DNA of 64,000 bases from Moanibacter sp964542645 (GTDB lineage Bacteria > Verrucomicrobiota > Verrucomicrobiia > Opitutales > UBA2987). The position numbers and the translations under genes were made by a program. Location: assembly GCA_964542645.1 (NCBI GenBank), contig CAZIUG010000008.1, positions 596,507-660,506 of the forward strand. The letters are read 5' to 3'. Of the stretch, positions 62,018 through 64,000 are shown piece by piece (positions within the stretch are counted from its first letter, which is position 1; every line of letters begins with the position of its first letter). Under the pieces are notes generated by a model. The model ran no database searches. It had not been told where the DNA came from and saw nothing but the letters and a program-made list of their open reading frames with translations.

Positions 62018-63766
62018 TCACCTCTCAGACCTGGGAATTTTTTTTCCAAAGGAGAAGAGGAGGAAAAGAGAAATTATAGGAAATAGGACAAAGTAGGACC
62101 ATATAGGCATGCCAAAAGCCACACCAAGATACCCTGCCCCGGAAGCAATGATCATCGTTGTGACTGCGTAGCCGATCTGTGTGGAAACATGGTCAATATG
62201 GTCACAGCCAGCAGAAATCGAGGAAAGTACGGTTGTATCACTGATTGGACTACAGTGATCACCGAAGATGGCTCCGTCCATTATCGCTGCGGCGGTAAGC
62301 CAAAATATAATCTGAGATTCTGATCCGAATGCACCCATAGAAAACGAAAGAGGCAGGATCATGGGAATGAGGATGGCCATTGTTCCAAAACTCGTGCCAG
62401 TAGCAAAAGCCATTCCTGAAGCGGCAAGGAAAACAATAAGAGGAAGAAAAACAAGTTCCACCCGATTCCCGAGTAAAGATATCAGATAGGTATCTGTGTG
62501 GACACCCTCGGTGCATATTTTGCTCATGCCCCAAGCCATCACCAAAATGAATAGGGCCATCCATAGGGTAGATAGTGCTCGAAAATAAGCTTTAATCGCA
62601 GCTGTAAAAGAGAGGATTCTCTGGGCTACAAGCATCAAAACAGCAACAGTACCACCAACTAAAGACGCAAAAAATAGCACCATCATGGCACCACCGGGGG
62701 TTACACTGGGATTGGTCACCATCGCAAATGCATTCCTCCAGTCCTCCGGCTGGAGGAATGAAAAGGAAGCCCCGGCCCCGACGATTTTCGAGCGTCCCAA
62801 TACAAGAATCCCGCTAACCGTACCAAAGATCACACAAGCAAGGGGTACAACCGCATTGTACCACCGCTGAGGTTGGTTCGGATTCGGATCAAGGTCCTTT
62901 CTATCCTCGCTAACAAGAAAAACAGCATTTTCGCTAGCTACTTTTCCCTCTTGGGCCGCGCGAACCTCAGCCCGGTACATGGACCCGAAATCGCGATCCA
63001 AAACGGAAGTCAGAAAGACAAAAGCCAAAGTCCCCCAGCAATAGAACCGAGATGGAAGAATCTCCACAAACATTCCGTACCCACTCAAACCAAGACCTAG
63101 TTCGAGGGAAACTTGATCAAAGAGGAATACCTCAAAAGCAATCCAGGTTGATAGAAGTGCTAACCCTGCAATCGGAGCAGTTGTGGAATCGATCAAATAG
63201 GCTAGCTTTTCGCGGGAGATCTTCCACTGATCTGAAAGCTCCCTCATAGTCGACCCGACGACGATGGTATTCGAATAATCGTCAAAAAACACGGCTACTC
63301 CAGCAAAACTGATTCCAGCCTTTGCTGTCCGTGGTCCCTTCACCACGCGATTGATGAAGTGAATCATTCCGTGGATTCCTCCCCCCTTGTACACAAGGTG
63401 AATCATACCCACGAGGGAAAAGAGGAAAGCGAATATATAAAGACTGAACTGTTCAGTGAAGTTCGGCCAAATAAAATTTTTTAGCCCAAGAGGTAATGCT
63501 GTCGTATAATTAGGCCAAAAGGAGAGGAAACTCCCCAGCAAAAATGCACTGAATAACGCGGCCACCAACGACCGGAAATGAACTGCAATCAAAATCGCGA
63601 GGAAAGGCGGAAGGATGGAGGTCCAGTGTCCAATCTCCACATCCTCCGGAATGGGACCTGTACCTTCTGGAAAAAAAGCGAATGTCAAACAAACCGAGAA
63701 GGAACACAGGCAAAAAGACAACCAACGCAAAGGCCTTTTCCAATAGGGTATTTCCCGTCGATGCAT
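62018..63766 (-). CDS. Na+/H+ antiporter, NhaC family
   Basis: 582 residues with about 12 membrane spans. NhaC-family features: the amphipathic GMIHFINRVVKGPRTA loop, FFDDYSNTIVVGSTMRELSDQW (the family's F.DDY.n....g), LIDSTTAPIAGLALLSTWIAFE, ATGTSFGTMAIL and GDHCSPISDTTVLSS. It exchanges Na+ or an organic cation such as an amino acid for H+. The sequence contains an 11-bp perfect inverted repeat (62731-62760). The N-terminal segment before TM2 resembles a signal anchor. Confidence 0.92.
   Translation of the reverse strand: MHRREIPYWKRPLRWLSFCLCSFSVCLTFAFFPEGTGPIPEDVEIGHWTSILPPFLAILIAVHFRSLVAALFSAFLLGSFLSFWPNYTTALPLGLKNFIWPNFTEQFSLYIFAFLFSLVGMIHLVYKGGGIHGMIHFINRVVKGPRTAKAGISFAGVAVFFDDYSNTIVVGSTMRELSDQWKISREKLAYLIDSTTAPIAGLALLSTWIAFEVFLFDQVSLELGLGLSGYGMFVEILPSRFYCWGTLAFVFLTSVLDRDFGSMYRAEVRAAQEGKVASENAVFLVSEDRKDLDPNPNQPQRWYNAVVPLACVIFGTVSGILVLGRSKIVGAGASFSFLQPEDWRNAFAMVTNPSVTPGGAMMVLFFASLVGGTVAVLMLVAQRILSFTAAIKAYFRALSTLWMALFILVMAWGMSKICTEGVHTDTYLISLLGNRVELVFLPLIVFLAASGMAFATGTSFGTMAILIPMILPLSFSMGAFGSESQIIFWLTAAAIMDGAIFGDHCSPISDTTVLSSISAGCDHIDHVSTQIGYAVTTMIIASGAGYLGVAFGMPIWSYFVLFPIISLFLLFSFGKKIPRSER
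62731..62760 (-). repeat. intragenic 11-bp perfect inverted repeat in nhaC
   Basis: CATTCCTCCAG (62731-62741) and CTGGAGGAATG (62750-62760) flank an 8-nt loop. In mRNA this would be a stable GC-rich hairpin within codons for SFLQPEDWRNAF, between membrane helices. Confidence 0.6.
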
Positions 63767-64000
63767 ACCTTAGATAATCTAGGATGGCCTAAAATTCAAC
63801 GAAGTCCAATTCTAACCAAGAGAAAAGACCCGACCATTTATAGAAACAGAACCCAAAATCGAGGTTAACGACTCGTCATAGAATACCCTGATAAGAATTT
63901 CCGAATAGTCCTGACCAATCAGACCGAGCCTTCGATTAACATCCTTTGAGGAAACGCTCCCAGAACCAACCTTCTACTTCACGCACCTGTCGATCGCTTC

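Noticed and set aside
1..64000. CRISPR arrays, insertion sequences, prophage or rRNA genes.
   Set aside because: No spaced direct repeats, transposase, integrase, phage structural proteins or rRNA-like stretches are visible.

Overview
The window looks like a Gram-negative, aerobic or facultative bacterium of the PVC group, most likely a marine Verrucomicrobiota (Opitutae-like) lineage. This is an inference from protein character, not a database result. The pointers are two TonB-dependent receptors with signal peptides, azurin, a class Ic-like ribonucleotide reductase of the type known from Chlamydia, an ovothiol-type methyltransferase family, and an unusual MotA/MotB-like pair. Gene density is high and nearly all genes are chromosomal housekeeping or accessory metabolism. 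I see no insertion sequence, prophage, CRISPR array or rRNA.

Region 1 (1-10.8 kb): a 5'-truncated RraA-family gene, dcd, an azurin, and a minus-strand molybdenum-hydroxylase fragment (FAD subunit, 2Fe-2S subunit, MoaD-like protein) with no large Mo subunit. Next is a complete selenocysteine locus. It holds a SelW-like selenoprotein gene with an in-frame UGA that ordinary ORF calling misses, a UCA-anticodon tRNA-Sec directly behind it, a flavoprotein-SelD fusion, and divergent selA-selB. Together these make the Se donor, the carrier tRNA, the Ser-to-Sec conversion enzyme, the elongation factor and at least one client protein.

Region 2 (10.8-22.5 kb): a two-subunit ThDP decarboxylase (ComD/ComE type), an SDR and an aldo/keto reductase, a UVR-motif protein, a sodium:solute symporter with a small membrane partner, a TonB receptor preceded by a small secreted CPxC protein (possibly copper related), and a MenE-like acyl-CoA synthetase.

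Region 3 (22.6-32.4 kb): IMP dehydrogenase and a divergent, enlarged PurA at the IMP branch point, then minus-strand folC-accD, a CPBP protease, truA, ruvX and a mannose-1-phosphate guanylyltransferase.

Region 4 (32.5-46.1 kb): MoeB/ThiF-rhodanese, an ABC exporter, HPr, a DEAD-box-type helicase (motif II DEGD), Glu-Q-tRNA(Asp) synthetase, an ovothiol-type methyltransferase paired with an M29-like metallohydrolase, RecQ, a MOSC protein and a SulP transporter.

Region 5 (46.2-64 kb): a two-gene MotA/ExbB-like plus MotB/ExbD-like coiled-coil pair (candidate uncharacterised ion-driven machine), def overlapping a Fur-family gene, a divergent periplasmic binding protein / TonB receptor pair with a Fur-like dyad, cystathionine beta-synthase-like, nrdB-nrdA with two tandem NrdR boxes, a TlpA-like thioredoxin, a Mip-like FKBP and an NhaC antiporter.
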